Assembly (NCBI RefSeq): GCF_963678635.1 | Contig: NC_087066.1 | Span: 54,640,312-54,704,311 of the forward strand | Direction: 5' to 3' | Length of the DNA: 64,000 bases | Source: Symsagittifera roscoffensis | Taxonomy: Eukaryota; Xenacoelomorpha; Acoela; Convolutidae | Shown here: piece by piece, positions 23,500 through 35,400 of the stretch | How the letters are laid out: every line of letters starts with the position of its first letter | Position numbering within the stretch: position 1 is the first letter of the stretch | The notes under the pieces: model-generated | The model's database searches: none | Told to the model about the DNA's origin: nothing | Seen by the model: only the letters and a program-made list of their open reading frames with translations | Made by a program: the position numbers and the translations under genes

Positions 23500-26400
23500 G
23501 TAGTGCCAATTGAGCCAAAGATGGACTCTTCAGGAGCGGCAAATTGATTGCAGGCAACATTCCACGTGCAAATCATACTAGTAGCCAGCAAAATGCTTTT
23601 TGTCGAATAGAACAAGGCGCTTCTCCGATGCAGTATCACCAGGAACCCCGACCTTACCAATACCAACTGAGAACCACAAATAAGTTGGGACCCACAATGC
23701 CTCACAGCACTCAGATGCATCACTTGCCAGGGTATCCCCTTGCGGGAGGAGGTGGAGTGGGAATGGGAGGATCAGGGGCGTCATCGTCAACATCTGCAAA
23801 GCAGTCCCCTCCCCCATTCCACGCGTTGGAGTCTCAGATTCTGCCACAAGTACCGGGACCCCATAGAAACATGAACCGATTAGCCGCATCAGGGAGTAAT
23901 GACAATTACCAGCCGTTAGTTCCGTTAGCATGGGGATCAGGTGTTCCGTCATCAACGGGGGCTCCTGCAAGGGGTGCAACCGTTGCTCCGGGAGGGGGCA
24001 ATAGTGGCGTGGGACCTCCTCCGAGGGGCGATGATCAAGGCCGGCTGGTGATGCCTTTCTGCTCAAAAACCGCTCAAAAACCGCTCAAATCTTGCTTGAA
24101 AAACCGTTCAAAAATCACCGCAAGAAATGAGCGGTTTTTGAGCGGTTTTTTAAGCAAGATTTGAGCGGTTTGAGCGGTTTTTCCAAAAAAAAACCGCCCA
24201 AACCGCCCAAACCGCTCAAACCGCTCAAACCGCTCAAATCTTGCTGGAAAACCGCTCAAACCGCTCAAATCTTGAGCGGTTTTTGAGCGGGATCTCGACC
24301 CGGGTAGACTCGGCAATCAGAAACACTACTTGTCCCATCCACGAACATCATCATCATCAGCTGCGCACTCCAAATAGGGCAGGAGAGAGGAGTAGGGACG
24401 AGAGCAGTGATATGGAAGGGGGCACAACAGGTGACTTAGACGTGGACGGGGGAGGGGGTGTGTTCAGTCCCCTGCGTGTGTCTCCTGTGCACACTGTGAT
24501 GGATGACCTCAAGTACACTAACTTCACCTGCAACAGACCCCAACAACAGGTACACAACAGACCCCCACAATAGGTACACCCCCACAACAGGCCACTTGAG
24601 GTACACTTAACTCGCGATGAGATTTCATTTGGTTGTAAATGTGGTAAATGTGGTATGAATTGAAGCTATTTTGCAAACAACTTTTTATTTTTTAATATGA
24701 TTATAAGTTTTGTCCACATTCTTTAAAAACCATAATATTGATGCTTTTTAAGATGGCGAAAAGAAAACTGGTCTTGAGTTTATACAGACGACATAAATAG
24801 ATAATTAATACTGAAATTAGATTTACAGTTTCAACAACACCGAAAAAGCAAAATCTGTTCAGCTGGTCCACACAGGCCTTGAAAAAGTTTCACATATTTG
24901 AGACAAAAGTGACACAAGTTTCAATCATGAAAGAAAAACATTCAAGGTATATACCACCCAGTAATCAGGGGTGGGAGGAAAAAGAAGAGGGGAGAAAGGA
25001 TTAAAGCAGCCATTCAAAACATAAACTAAAAATGACACAAGTTTCAATCATCAGAGAAAAACATTCAAGGTACATACCACCCAGTAATCAGGGGTGGGAG
25101 GAAAAAGAAGAGGGGTGAAAGGATGGAAGCAGCCAATCAAGACACAAAATAAATGTGACAAAAGTTTCAATCATCAAAAAAACCATCAAAAAAAACATTC
25201 AAGGTACATACCACCCAGTAATCAGGGGTGGGAGGAAGAAGAAGAGGGGAGAAAGGATGAAAGCAGCCATTCAAAATACAAAATAAAAGTGACAAAAGTT
25301 TCAATCATCAAAAAAAAAATCAAAGTACATACCACCCATTTGTCAGGGGTGGGAGGGAAAAGAAGAGGGGAGAAAGGATGAATCAGCCATTCAAGACACA
25401 AAATAAAAGTGACAAAAGTTTCAATCATCAAAAAAAAACAATCAATGTACATACCACCCAGTAACCAGGGGTGGGAGGAAGAAGAAGAGGGGAGAAAGGA
25501 TGAAAGCAGCCATTCAAAATACAACAAAAAAATGACACAAGTTTCAATCATCAGAGAAAAACATTCAATGTACATACCACCCGCTAATCAGGGGTGGGAA
25601 GAAAAAGAAGAGGGGAAATGGGATGAAAGTAGCCATTCAAAACACAAAAAAAATGACACAAGTTTCAATCATCAAAAAAATCATCAAAAAAACACATTCA
25701 AGGTACATACCACCCAGTAATCAGGGGTGGGAGGAAGAAGAAGAGGGGAAAAAGGATGAAAGCAGCCATTCAAAATACAAAATAAAAGTGACAAAAGTTT
25801 CAATCATCAAAAAAAAACAATCAATGTACATACCACCCAGTAACCAGGGGTGGGAGGAAGAAGAAGAGGGGAGAAAGGATGAAAGCAGCCATTCAAAAGA
25901 CAACAAAAAATTGACACAAGTTTCAATCATCAGAGAAAAACATTCAATGTACATACCACCCGCTAATCAGGGGTGGGAAGAAAAAAAAGAGGGGAAATGG
26001 GATGAAACCAGCCAGTCAAAAGACAAAATAAAAGTGACACAAGTTTCAATCATCAGAGCAAAACCTTCAATGTACATACCACCCGCTAATCAGGGGTGGG
26101 AAGAAAAAGAAGAGGGGAAATGGGATGAAAGTAGCCATTCAAAACACAAAAAATAATGACACAAGTTTCAATCATCAAAAAAATCATCAAAAAAAAAACA
26201 TTCAAGGTACATACCACCCAGTAATCAGGGGTCGGAGGAAGAAGAAGAGGGGAGAAAGGATGAAAGCAGCCATTCAAAATACAAAATAAAAGTGACAAAA
26301 GTTTCAATCATCAAAAAAAAAAACAATCAATGTACATACCACCAGGGGTGGGAGGAAGAAGAAGAGGGGAGAAAGGATGAAAGCAGCCATTCAAAAGACA

Positions 26401-29400
26401 ACAAAAAAATGACACAAGTTTCAATCATCAGAGAAAAACATTCAATGTACATACCACCCGCTAATCAGGGTTGGGAAGAAAAAAAAGAGGGGAAATGGGA
26501 TGAAACCAGCCAGTCAAAAGACAAAATAAAAGTGACACAAGTTTCAATCATCAAAAAAAAACAATCAATGTACATACCACCCAGTAACCAGGGGTGGGAG
26601 GAAGAAGAAGAGGGGAGAAAGGATGAAAGCAGCCATTCAAAATACAACAAAAAAAATGACACAAGTTTCATTCATCAGAGAAAAACATTCAATGTACATA
26701 CCACCCGCTAATCAGGGGTGGGAAGAAAAAGAAGAGGGGAAATGGGATGAAAGTAGCCATTCAAAACACAAAAAAATGACACAAGTTTCAATCATTAAAA
26801 AAATCATCAAAAAAAACATTCAAGGTACATACCACCCAGTAATCAGGGGTGGGAGGAAGAAGAAGAGGGGAGAAAGGATGAAAGCAGCCATTCAAAATAC
26901 AAAATAAAAGTGACAAAAGTTTCAATCATCAAAAACAATCAATGTACATACCACCCAGTAAACAGCGGTGGGAGGAAGAAGAAGAGGGGAGAAAGGATGA
27001 AAGCAGCCATTCAAAAGACAACAAAAAAATGACACAAGTTTCAATCATCAGAGAAAAACATTCAATGTACATACCACCCGCTAATCAGGGGTGGGAAGAA
27101 AAAAAAGAGGGGAAATGGGATGAAACCAGCCAGTCAAAAGACAAAATAAAAGTGACACAAGTTTCAATCATCGAAGAAAGCATTCAAGGTACATACCACC
27201 CAGTAATCAGGGGTGGGAGAAAAAGCAGAGGGGAGAAAGGATCAAACCAGCCAGTCAAAGCACAAAAAAAGTGACATAAGTTTCAATCATCAGAGAAAAA
27301 CGTTCAAGGTTCATACCGACCACTAATCAGGGGTTGGAGGAAAAAGGAGAGGGGAGAAGGGATGAAAGCGGCCATTCAGAAAACAAAAGAAAAATGACAA
27401 AACTTTCAATCATCAGAGAAAAACCTTCGATGTTCATACCACCCACAAATCAGGGGTGGGAGGAAAAAGAAGAAGGGGAAAAGGGATGAAAGTAGCCATT
27501 CAATACACAAAAAAAGGTGACACAAGTTTCAATCATCAATGAAAACATTCAAGGTACATACCACCTAGTAATCAGGGGTTGGAGAAAAAAAAAGAGGCGA
27601 GAAAGACTGAAAACAGCCATTCAAAACACAAAAAACTGACACAAATTTTAATCATCAGTGAAAAACATTCAAAGTAAATACCACCCTCTAATCAGGGGTG
27701 GGAAGAAAAAAAAGAGTGGAAATGGGATGAAACCAGCCAGTCAAAAGACAAAATAAAAGTGACACAAGTTTCAATCATCGAAGAAAAACACTCAAGGTAC
27801 ATACCACCCAGTAATCAGGGGTGGGAGAAAAAGCAGAGGGGAGAAAGGATCAAACCAGCCAGTCAAAGCACAAAAAAAGTGACATAAGTTTCAATCATCA
27901 GAGAAAAACGTTCAAGGTTCATACCGACCACTAATCAGGGGTGGGAGGAAGAAGAAGAGGGGAGAAAGGATGAAAGCAGCCATTCAAAAGACAACAAAAA
28001 AATGACACAAGTTTCAATCATCAGAGAAAAACATTCAATGTACATACCACCCGCTAATCAGGGGTGGGAAGAAAAAAAAGAGGGGAAATGGGATGAAACC
28101 AGCCAGTCAAAAGACAAAATAAAAGTGACACAAGTTTCAATCATCAGAGAAAAACCTTCGATGTTCATACCACCCACAAATCAGGGGTGGGAGGAAAAAG
28201 AAGAAGGGGAAAAGGGATGAAAGTAGCCATTCAATACACAAAAAAAGGTGACACAAGTTTCAATCATCAATGAAAACATTCAAGGTACATACCACCTAGT
28301 AATCAGGGGTTGGAGAAAAAAAAAGAGGCGAGAAAGACTGAAAACAGCCATTCAAAACACAAAAAACTGACACAAATTTTAATCATCAGTGAAAAACATT
28401 CAAAGTAAATACCACCCTCTAATCATGGGTGGGAGGAAAAAGAAGAGGCGAGAAGGGATAAAAGCAGCCATTCAAAACACAAAATAAAAATGAAACAATT
28501 TTCAATCTTCAAAGAAGATCTTTAGAGGTACATACCACCCAGTAATCAGGGGTGGGAGGAAAAAGAAGAAGAGATAAGGGATGAAAGCAGCTATTTAAAA
28601 CACAAAATAAAGGTGACACAAGTTTCAAGCATCAAAGAAAAGCATTCAAGGTACATACCACCCAGTAACCAGGGGTGGGAGAAAAAGAAGAGGCGAGAAA
28701 GGTTGAAAGCAGCCATTCAAAACACAAAATAAAAATGACACAAGTTTCAATCATCAGAGAAAAACGTTCAACGTTCATACCACCCACTAATCAGGGGTGA
28801 GAGGAAAAAGAAGAGGGTAGAAGGGATGAAAGCAGCTATTCAAAACACAAAATAAAAGTGACACAAGTTTTAATAATCAAAGAAAAACATTCAAGGTACT
28901 CACCACCCTCTAATCAGGGGTGGGAGGAAAAAGAAGAGGAGAGAAGGGATAAAAGCAGCCCTTCAAAGCACAAAGTGAAAGTGACACAAGTTTCAATCAT
29001 CACAGAAAAACATTCAAGGTACATACCACCCAGTAATCAGGGGTGGAGTGAAAAAGAAGAGGGGAGAAAGGATGAAAGCAGCCATTGAAAACACAAGATA
29101 AAAGTGAAACAAGTTTCAATCATCAGAGAAAAACATTCAATGTACATGCCATCCGCTAATCAGGGGTATGAGGAAAAAGAAGAGAGGAGAAGGGATGAAA
29201 GCAGCTATTCAAAACACAAAATAAAAATGACACAAGTTTTAATCATCAAAGAAAAACATTCAAGGTACTCACCACCCTCTAATCAGGGGTGGGAGGAAAA
29301 AGAAGAGGAGAGAAGGGATGAAAGCAGCCATTCAAAACACAAAATAAAGTGACACAAATTTCAATCATCGAAAAATATTTCAGGGTACATACCACCCACT

Positions 29401-32400
29401 AAAAAGGGGTTGGAGGGAAAAGGAGAAGCGAGGAGGGATGAAAGCAGCCATTCAAAACACAAAATAAAGTGACACAAATTTCAATCATCAAAAAATATTT
29501 CAAGGTACATACCACCCACTAATCAGGGGTGGGAGGGAAAAGAAGAAGGGAGGAGGGATGAAAGCAGCCAATCACAACACAAAATAAAGTGACACAAATT
29601 TCAATCATCAAAAAAAGTTTCAAGGTACATACCACCAACTAATCAGGGGTAGGAGAAAAAAGAAGAGGGGAGAAGGAATGAAAGCAGCCCTTCAAAACAC
29701 AAAATAAAACTTACACAAGTTTCAATCATCAAAGAAAAACTATCAAGGTACTTACCACCCTCTAATCAGGGGTGGGAGAAAAAAGAAGAGGGGAGAAGGG
29801 ATGAAAGAAGCCATTCAAAAAACAAAATGAAAGTGACACAAGTTTCAATCATCAGAGAAAAACATTCAATGTACATACCATCCGCTACTCAGGGGTATGA
29901 GGAAAAAGAAGAGAGGAGACGGGATGAAAGCAGCTATTCAAAACACAAAATAAAAGTGACACAAGTTTTAATCATCAAAGAAAAACATTCAAGGTACTCA
30001 CCACCCTCAAATCAGGGGTGGGAGGAAAAAGAAGAGGAGAGAAGGGATGAAAGCAGCCCTTCAAAACTCAGAATAAAGCTGACACAAGTTTCAATCATCA
30101 AAAAACATTCAAGGTACTTACCAGCCGCTAATCAAGGGTGGGAGGGAAAAAAGAGGGGAGAAGGGATGAAAGCAGCCATTCAAAACACAAAATAAAGTGA
30201 CACAAGTTTCAACCATCAAAAAAAATTTCAGGGTACATACCAACGGCTAATCAGGGGTGGGAGCGAAAAGGAGAAGGGAGGAGGGATGAAAGCAGCCATT
30301 CAAAACACAAAATAAAACGACACAAATTTCAATCATCAAAAAATATTTCAAGGTACATACCACCCACTAATCGGGGGTGGGAGGGAAAAGAATGAGGAGG
30401 GATGAAAGCAGCCATTCACAACACAAAATAAAGTGACACAAATTTCAATCATGAAAACATATTTCAAGGTACATACCACCAACTAATCAGGGGTAGGAGA
30501 AAAAAGAAGAGGGGAGAAGGAATGAAAGCAGCCCTTCAAAACACAAAATAAAACTGACACAAGTTTCAATCATCAAAGAAAAACTATCAAGGTACTTACC
30601 ACCCTCTAATCAGGGGTGGGAGAAAAAAGAAGAGGGGAGAAGGGATGAAAGAAGCCATTCAAAAAACAAAATGAAAGTGACACAAGTTTCAATCATCACA
30701 GAAAAACATTCAAGGTACATACCACCCAGTAATCAGGAGTGGGGAGAAAAAGAAGAGAAGAGAAAGGATGAAAGCAGCCATTCAAAACACAAAATAAAAG
30801 TGACACAAGTTTCAATCATCAGAGGCAACATTCAATGTACATACCATCTGCTAATCAGGGGTAAGAGGAAAAAGAAGAGAGGAGAAAGGATGAAAGCAGC
30901 CATTCAAAACACAAAACAAAAATGTCACATTTTCTATCTTCAAAGAAAAACATTCAAGGTACATACCACCCACTAATCAGTCGTGGGAGAAAAAAGAAGA
31001 GGGGAGAAGGGATGAAAGAAGCCATTCAAAACACAAAATGAAAGTGAAACAAGTTTCAATCATCACAGAAAAACATTCAAGTTACATACCACCCAGTAAT
31101 CAGGGGTGGTAGGAAAAAGAAGAGAGGAGAAAGGATGAAAGCAGCCATTCAAAACACAAATTAAAAGTGACACAAGTTTCAATCATCAGAGAAAAACATT
31201 CAATGTACATACCATCTGCTAATCAGTGGTAAGAGGAAAAAAAAGAGAGGAGAAAGGATGAAAGCAGCCATTCAAAACACAAAATAAAAATGTCACATTC
31301 TTCTATCATCAAAGAAAAAACATTCTTCAAGGTACATACCACCCACTAATCAGTCGTGGGAGAAAAAAGAAGAGGGGAGAAGGGATGAAAGAAGCCATTC
31401 AAAACACAAAATGAAAGTGAAACAAGTTTCAATCATCACAGAAAAACATTCAAGTTTCATACCACCCAGTAATCAGGGGTGGTAGGAAAAAGAAGAGAGG
31501 AGAAAGGATGAAAGCAGCCATTCAAAACACAAATTAAAAGTGACACAAGTTTCAACCATCAGAGAAAAACATTCAATGTACATAACATCTGCTAATTAGG
31601 GGTATGAGGAAAAAGAAGAGAGGAAAAGGGATGAATGCAGCTATTCAAAACACAAAATAAAAGTGACCCAAAATTTAATCATCAAAGAAAAACATTCAAG
31701 GTACTCACCACCCTCTAATCAGGGCTGGTAGGAAAAAGAAGAGGAGAGAAGGGATGAAAGCAGCCCTTCAAAACTCAGAATAAAACTGACACAAGTTTCA
31801 ATCATCAAAAAAAAACATTCAAGGTACTTACCAGCCGCTGATCAAGGGTGAGAGGGAAAAAAGAGGGGAGAAGGGATGAGAGCAGCCATTCAAAACACAA
31901 AATAAAGTGACACAAATTTCAATCATCAAAGAAAAACATTCAAGTTACATACCACCCAGTCATCAGGGGTGGTAGGAAAAAGAAGAGAGGAGAAAGGATG
32001 AAAGCAGCCATTCAAAACACAAATTAAAAGTGACACAAGTTTCAATCATCAGAGAAAAACATTCAATGTACATACCATCTGCTAATCAGGGGTAAGAGGA
32101 AAAAAAAGAGAGGAGAAAGGCTGAAAGCAGCCATTCAAAACACAAAATAAAAATGTCACATTCTTCTATCATCAAAGAAAAAACATTTTTCAAGGTACAT
32201 ACCACCCACTAATCAGTCGTGGGAGAAAAAAGAAGAGGGGAGAAGGGATGAAAGAAGCCATTCAAAACACAAAATGAAAGTGAAACAAGTTTCAATCATC
32301 ACAGAAAAACATTCAAGTTTCATACCACCCAGTAATCAGGGGTGGTAGGAAAAAGAAGAGAGGAGAAAGGATGAAAGCAGCCATTCAAAACACAAATTAA

Positions 32401-35400
32401 AAGTGACACAAGTTTCAATCATCAGAGAAAAACATTCAATGTACATAACATCTGCTAATTAGGGGTATGAGGGAAAAGAAGAGAGGAGAAGGGATGAATG
32501 CAGCTATTCAAAACACAAAATAAAAGTGACACAAGTTTTAATCATCAAAGAAAAACATTCAAGGTACTCACCACGCTCTAATCAGGGGTGGTAGGAAAAA
32601 GAAGAGGAGAGAAGGGCTGAAAGCAGCCCTTCAAAACTCAGAATACAACTGACACAAGTTTCAATCATCAAAAAAAAACATTCAAGGTACTTACCAGCCG
32701 CTAATCAAGGGTGAGAGGGAAAAAAGAGGGGAGAAGGGATGAAAGCAGCCATTCAAAACACAAAATAAAGTGACACAAATTTCAATCATCAAAGAAAAAC
32801 ATTCAAGTTACATACCACCCAGTAATCAGGGGTGGTAGGAAAAAGAAGAGAGGAGAAAGGATGAAAGCAGCCATTCAAAACACAAATTAAAAGTGACACA
32901 AGTTTCAATCATCAGAGAAAAACATTCAATGTACATACCATCTGCTAATCAGGGGTAAGAGGAAAAAAAAGAGAGGAGAAAGGCTGAAAGCAGCCATTCA
33001 AAACACAAAATAAAAATGTCACATTCTTCTATCATCAAAGAAAAAACATTCTTCAAGGTACATACCACCCACTAATCAGTCGTGGGAGAAAAAAGAAGAG
33101 GGGAGAAGGGATGAAAGCAGCCCTTCAAAACTCAGAATAAAACTGACACAAGTTTCAATCATCAAAAAAAAACATTCAAGGTACTTACCAGCCGCTAATC
33201 AAGGGTGAGAGGGAAAAAAGAGGGGAGAAGGGATGAAAGCAGCCATTCAAAACACAAAATGAAAGTGAAACAAGTTTCAATCATCACAGAAAAACATTCA
33301 AGTTTCATACCACCCAGTAATCAGGGGTGGTAGGAAAAAGAAGAGAGGAGAAAGGATGAAAGCAGCCATTCAAAACACAATTTAAAAGTGACACAAGTTT
33401 CAATCATCAGAGAAAAACATTCAATGTACATAACATCTGCTAATTAGGGGTATGAGGAAAAAGAAGAGAGGAAAAGGGATGAATGCAGCTATTCAAAACA
33501 CAAAATAAAAGTGACACAAGTTTTAATCATCAAAGAAAACATTCAAGGTACTCACCACCCTCTAATCAGGGGTGGTAGGAAAAAGAAGAGGAGAGAAGGG
33601 ATGAAAGCAGCCCTTCAAAACTCAGAATAAAACTGACACAAGTTTCAATCATCAAAAAAAAACATTCAAGGTACTTACCAGCCGCTAATCAAGGGTGAGA
33701 GGGAAAAAAGAGGGGAGAAGGGATGAAAGCAGCCATTCAAAACACAAAGTATAGTGACACAATTTTCAATCACCACAAAAAAAAAACATTTAAGGTACAT
33801 ACCATCCGCTAATCAAGGGTGGGAGGGAAAAAAGAGGGCAGAAGGGATGAAAGAAGCCATTCAAAACACAAAATATATTGAGACAAATTCCAATCATCAA
33901 AGAAAAACATTCAAGGTACATACCACCCACTAATCAGTGATGGTAGAAAAAAGAACAGTGGGAAGGGATGAAAGCAGCCATTTAAAACCTAAAACAAAAG
34001 TGACACAAATTTCAATCACCACAAAAAAACATTCAAGGTACATACCACCCGCTAATCAGTGGTGGTAGAAAAAGAACAGGGGGAAGGGATGAAAGCAGCC
34101 ATTCAAAACACAAAATAAAAGTGACACAAATTTCAATCACCACAAAAAAACATTCAAGGTACATACCACCCGCTAATCAGTGGTGGTAGAAAAAAGAACA
34201 GGGGGAAGGGATGAAAGCAGCCATTCAAAACACAAAATAAAAGTGACACAAATTTCAATCACCACAAAAAAACATTCAAGGTACATACCACCCGCTAATC
34301 AGTGGTGGTAGAAAAAAGAACAGGGTGAAGGGATGAAAGCAGCCATTCAAAACACAAAATAAAAGTGACACAAATTTCAATCACCACAAAAAAACATTCA
34401 AGGTACATACCACCCGCTAATCAGTGGTGGTAGAAAAAAGAACAGGGGGAAGGGATGAAAGCAGCCATTCAAAGCACAAAATAAAAGTGACACAAATTTC
34501 AATCACCACAAAAAAACATTCAAGGTACATACCACCCGCTAATCAGTGGTGGTAGAAAAAAGAACAGGGGGAAGGGATGAAAGCAGCCATTCAAAACACA
34601 AAACAAAAGTGACACAAATTTCAATCACCACAAAAAAAAACATTCAAGGTACATACCACCCGCTAATCAGTGGTGGTAGAAAAAAGAACAGGGGGAAGGG
34701 ATGAAAGCAGCCATTCAAAACACAAAATAAAAGTGACACAAATCTCAATCATCAAAAAACAACAATAAAGATACATACCACCCACTAATCAGGGGTGGGA
34801 GGGAAAAGAAGAAGGGAGAAGGTATGAAAGCAGCCATTCAAAACACAAAATGAAAGTGAAACAAGTTTCAATCATCACAGAAAAACATTCAAGTTTCATA
34901 CCACCCAGTAATCAGGGGTGGTAGGAAAAAGAAGAGAGGAGAAAGGATGAAAGCAGCCATTCAAAACACAATTTAAAAGTGACACAAGTTTCAATCATCA
35001 GAGAAAAACATTCAATGTACATAACATCTGCTAATTAGGGGTATGAGGAAAAAGAAGAGAGGAAAAGGGATGAATGCAGCTATTCAAAACACAAAATAAA
35101 AGTGACACAAGTTTTAATCATCAAAGAAAAACATTCAAGGTACTCACCACCCTCTAATCAGGGGTGGTAGGAAAAAGAAGAGGAGAGAAGGGATGAAAGC
35201 AGCCCTTCAAAACTCAGAATAAAACTGACACAAGTTTCAATCATCAAAAAAAAACATTCAAGGTACTTACCAGCCGCTAATCAAGGGTGAGAGGGAAAAA
35301 AGAGGGGAGAAGGGATGAAAGCAGCCATTCAAAACACAAAGTATAGTGACACAATTTTCAATGACCACAAAAAAAAAACATTTAAGGTACATACCATCCG

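Noticed and set aside
23578-24066. Minus-strand 162-codon frame opposite exon 2 of the plus-strand gene
   Set aside because: The plus frame has the typical low-complexity composition and good splice borders; the minus frame has no motif and looks like its mirror.
25094-30976. Repeated open frames of 70-177 codons in the satellite as a repetitive protein gene
   Set aside because: Units vary by single-base changes in A-runs that break the frame, no splice or start context fits, and the frames follow from a unit length near 123 nt.
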